Source: Bacteroidota bacterium (GTDB lineage Bacteria > Bacteroidota > Bacteroidia > Chitinophagales > Chitinophagaceae). Taken from it: a stretch of 7,392 bases of DNA. Positions 5,996-7,392 of the stretch are shown here, piece by piece (position 1 is the stretch's first letter; every line of letters starts with the position of its first letter). A program made the translations under genes and the position numbers. Location: contig JAEWJV010000376.1 of the NCBI GenBank assembly GCA_023386395.1, forward strand, positions 1 to 7,392, in the 5' to 3' direction. The notes below the pieces were generated by a model, which did not search any database, had not been told where the DNA came from, and was given only the letters and a program-made list of their open reading frames with translations.

Positions 5996-6877
5996 TTACA
6001 TCTTCCAGAAATCATAATAATTAAACCATTGCTCCGGATAAGTTTTTACTTTTTCTTCCATTGCGTTAGCAAAACCTTTCAGCATTTGGGCAATAGCTTC
6101 TTCCTTTTCATATGCTCCATAATCTTTGGCTTCCGTTGAAAAAAAATGATAATGGAACATGGTTTCTTTTAATGCGAATACAAAGGCTACCGGCACTTTA
6201 AATTTTGCCGCTAATAAAAAAGGGCCAAGCGGAAATTTTGCAGGGCTGCCCAGGAAATCAGCTTCAATAGTTTTATTGCCTTCCACAAAACGATCGGCAT
6301 GCATGCAAACCAGCTCATTATTTTTCAACGCTTCATTTATTTCAAAAATGTGGGAGAGGTCGTTTTTTATAAGAATGATCTTAGCCGTTGTTTCGCCGGT
6401 AACGCTTTTGAGATATTCTTTTATTTTCTGATGTTCACCATCAAACATTACAATATTAATACGGGTGTTCAACCGTTTTAATAAATAACCGGCAATTTCC
6501 CAGTTGCCAATATGAGCGCTTAACAGAAGCCCGCCTTTCTGTAATGCTGTAATTTCCCGCAGGTTTTCTTCCCCATCAAAATTAAAAGTAAAGTTTACGG
6601 CTGCGCCCGACATGATGGCTATTTTATCAATCAGTGTTTGGCCCAGGCGGTAATAGTTTCTATATAATTTAAGCAGGGATGAAAAGCGCCCGTAATGCAG
6701 TCTTTTGCGGTAAAAACCGTAAATGATTTTGGATGTTTTAAAAGAGAAGAGAAAGTAATAAAACGCAACAACCGCAAGCAATGCATAAGCAGGCCTTACG
6801 CCAAATTTTTTGATGACTGCTACAAAAATGCTGTATCCGGAAGTGGTGCCTTTACTCTTGCCTTGCCACGATGGCAT
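5996..6877 (-). CDS. LpxL/HtrB-like lysophospholipid acyltransferase of aryl-polyene/flexirubin type cluster
   Basis: This 293-residue membrane-associated acyltransferase has MPSWQGKSKG at its start, an amphipathic-to-hydrophobic segment at about 26-45, and the H-x4-E catalytic motif SAHIGNWEIAG (120-130, H122 and E127). A second conserved block, CMHADRFVEGN (191-201), precedes the FLGSPAKFPLGP motif (208-219), and the end YPEQWFNYYDFW is typical. Lipid A late acyltransferases share the fold and H-x4-D/E motif. Here, however, the gene directly follows a ketosynthase and an ACP, an arrangement found in aryl polyene and flexirubin gene clusters, where such enzymes are thought to move the ACP-bound chain to a lipid or other acceptor. 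Its ATG overlaps the ACP stop by one base (TAATG), implying translational coupling. The acceptor is unknown, and a role in lipid A acylation cannot be excluded. Confidence 0.87.
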   Translation of the reverse strand: MPSWQGKSKGTTSGYSIFVAVIKKFGVRPAYALLAVVAFYYFLFSFKTSKIIYGFYRKRLHYGRFSSLLKLYRNYYRLGQTLIDKIAIMSGAAVNFTFNFDGEENLREITALQKGGLLLSAHIGNWEIAGYLLKRLNTRINIVMFDGEHQKIKEYLKSVTGETTAKIILIKNDLSHIFEINEALKNNELVCMHADRFVEGNKTIEADFLGSPAKFPLGPFLLAAKFKVPVAFVFALKETMFHYHFFSTEAKDYGAYEKEEAIAQMLKGFANAMEEKVKTYPEQWFNYYDFWKM

Positions 6878-7137
6878 TATACAAGCTGTTTTGAATTTAC
6901 CCGCGAAATTATATAATCATAAAAATCGCTGAAGGTATGAATGTGCAGGAAATCGCCCGGTTTTACCTTAAAATGAAAATTGTTTTCAATTACAACAACA
7001 AGGTCTATATAATCGAGGCTATCTAAATCGAGTGTCTCTTTTAAATTGCCCTCAGCAACAATTTTCTCCGGTTCCACTTCAAACTCTTCAGCAAGAAAAT
7101 TGTTAACCTTCGCTACTATTTCTCCATTCATATTCAT
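6877..7137 (-). CDS. Acyl carrier protein of the polyene/flexirubin-type cluster
   Basis: This 86-residue acidic helical protein carries the growing acyl chain on a 4'-phosphopantetheine arm. The attachment site is S40 in the motif LDLDSLDYIDLV (36-47), a variant of the usual DSLD(x)(V/L)E. The N-terminal helix (about 1-18) and C-terminal helix (about 69-80) match the ACP four-helix fold. It is more diverged than a housekeeping FabD/FabF-partner AcpP, for example with aromatic residues FHFKVKPGDF at 54-63, consistent with a dedicated cluster ACP. It lies 12 bases after the ketosynthase stop and overlaps the acyltransferase start by one base, so the three form one operon. The ATG at 7137 is used; an internal ATG at 7131 is also possible and would remove only two residues. 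No clear Shine-Dalgarno is present. Confidence 0.93.
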   Translation of the reverse strand: MNMNGEIVAKVNNFLAEEFEVEPEKIVAEGNLKETLDLDSLDYIDLVVVIENNFHFKVKPGDFLHIHTFSDFYDYIISRVNSKQLV

Positions 7138-7149
7138 GGCAGTTAAGGT

Positions 7150-7392
7150 TCAGTGTTTTATTACAACAATTGATGAATTCGTTCCTCCAAACCCAAAGGA
7201 ATTGCTCAAAAATACATTTATATTTTTTTCCAGCGTATTTTTTACAAGATTCAATTTGGCCGAATCTTCATCAGGATTTTCAAAATTGATATTGGGTGCT
7301 ATAAAATTATTTTGCATCATGAGCATGGAGTACACTATTTCGCTGGCGCCGGCCATCCAGCACTCATGCCCGGTCATGGATTTGGTGGAGCT
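7150..7392 (-). CDS. Beta-ketoacyl-ACP synthase (FabB/FabF-like), C-terminal 80 residues
   Basis: Only the C-terminus is in the window; the start lies beyond the right edge. The fragment begins SSTKSMTGHECWMAGASE, equivalent to the TKAMTGHSLGAAG region of E. coli FabB, and contains the active-site Lys and one catalytic His. It continues with IVYSMLMMQNNFIAPNINFE and ends with the Gly-rich LSNSFGFGGTNSSIVVI block that closes the thiolase fold. The enzyme condenses malonyl-ACP with an acyl-ACP. The Glu-Cys-Trp-Met in place of the usual small residues after TGH, as I recall, recurs in ketosynthases of flexirubin and aryl polyene clusters, and the ACP and LpxL-like neighbours support that. It ends with TGA 12 bases before the ACP gene. 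The active-site Cys cannot be examined here. Confidence 0.92.
   Translation of the reverse strand, partial: SSTKSMTGHECWMAGASEIVYSMLMMQNNFIAPNINFENPDEDSAKLNLVKNTLEKNINVFLSNSFGFGGTNSSIVVIKH

Noticed and set aside
5980..6000. Bidirectional terminator between the convergent sirtuin and acyltransferase genes
   Set aside because: Only 8 bases separate the two stop codons and no hairpin is visible.

Overview
The window looks like a chromosomal piece of a Bacteroidota genome, most likely Chitinophagaceae or a close relative (inferred). The evidence is moderate-to-low GC, weak or absent Shine-Dalgarno sites, Bacteroidota-type -7 boxes (TAnnTTTG) upstream of two genes, a BshB1-type deacetylase, a sirtuin without zinc cysteines, and an aryl-polyene/flexirubin-type ketosynthase-ACP-acyltransferase trio. 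All genes lie on the minus strand except the sirtuin.

Region 1 (1-5133, minus strand) is a carbohydrate-degradation segment. In order of transcription it holds an exported GH29 alpha-L-fucosidase (5133-3754), a cytoplasmic bacillithiol-type PIG-L deacetylase (bshB1, 3649-2921), an exported GH35 beta-galactosidase (2773-956), and a Tat-signal Gfo/Idh/MocA protein of the GH109 (alpha-N-acetylgalactosaminidase) type that runs off the left edge. The three glycosidase activities together fit trimming of a fucosylated, GalNAc-capped galactoside such as a blood-group-A-like or mucin O-glycan end. That is an inference; no SusC/SusD pair, sensor or transporter is visible. The gaps between genes (104-147 bases) carry promoter-like boxes and inverted repeats, so this may be several transcription units rather than one operon.

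Region 2 (5134-5987) is a divergent intergenic gap followed by the only plus-strand gene, a CobB/SIRT5-like NAD-dependent deacylase. A good -7 box sits only 10 bases before its start codon, suggesting a very short or leaderless mRNA. The sirtuin stop lies 8 bases from the stop of the convergent acyltransferase gene.

Region 3 (5996-7392, minus strand) is the downstream end of a polyene/flexirubin-type fatty-acid-like biosynthesis cluster: the C-terminus of a FabB-like ketosynthase, an acyl carrier protein, and an LpxL/HtrB-like acyltransferase whose start overlaps the ACP stop by one base. The rest of the cluster should lie to the right of the window.

No tRNA, rRNA, CRISPR array, insertion sequence or clearly novel defence or mobile system was seen. 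The most distinctive signals are the combined glycosidase set, a 29-base near-perfect hairpin between the GH35 and GH109 genes, and the small regulatory-looking palindromes in the gaps.
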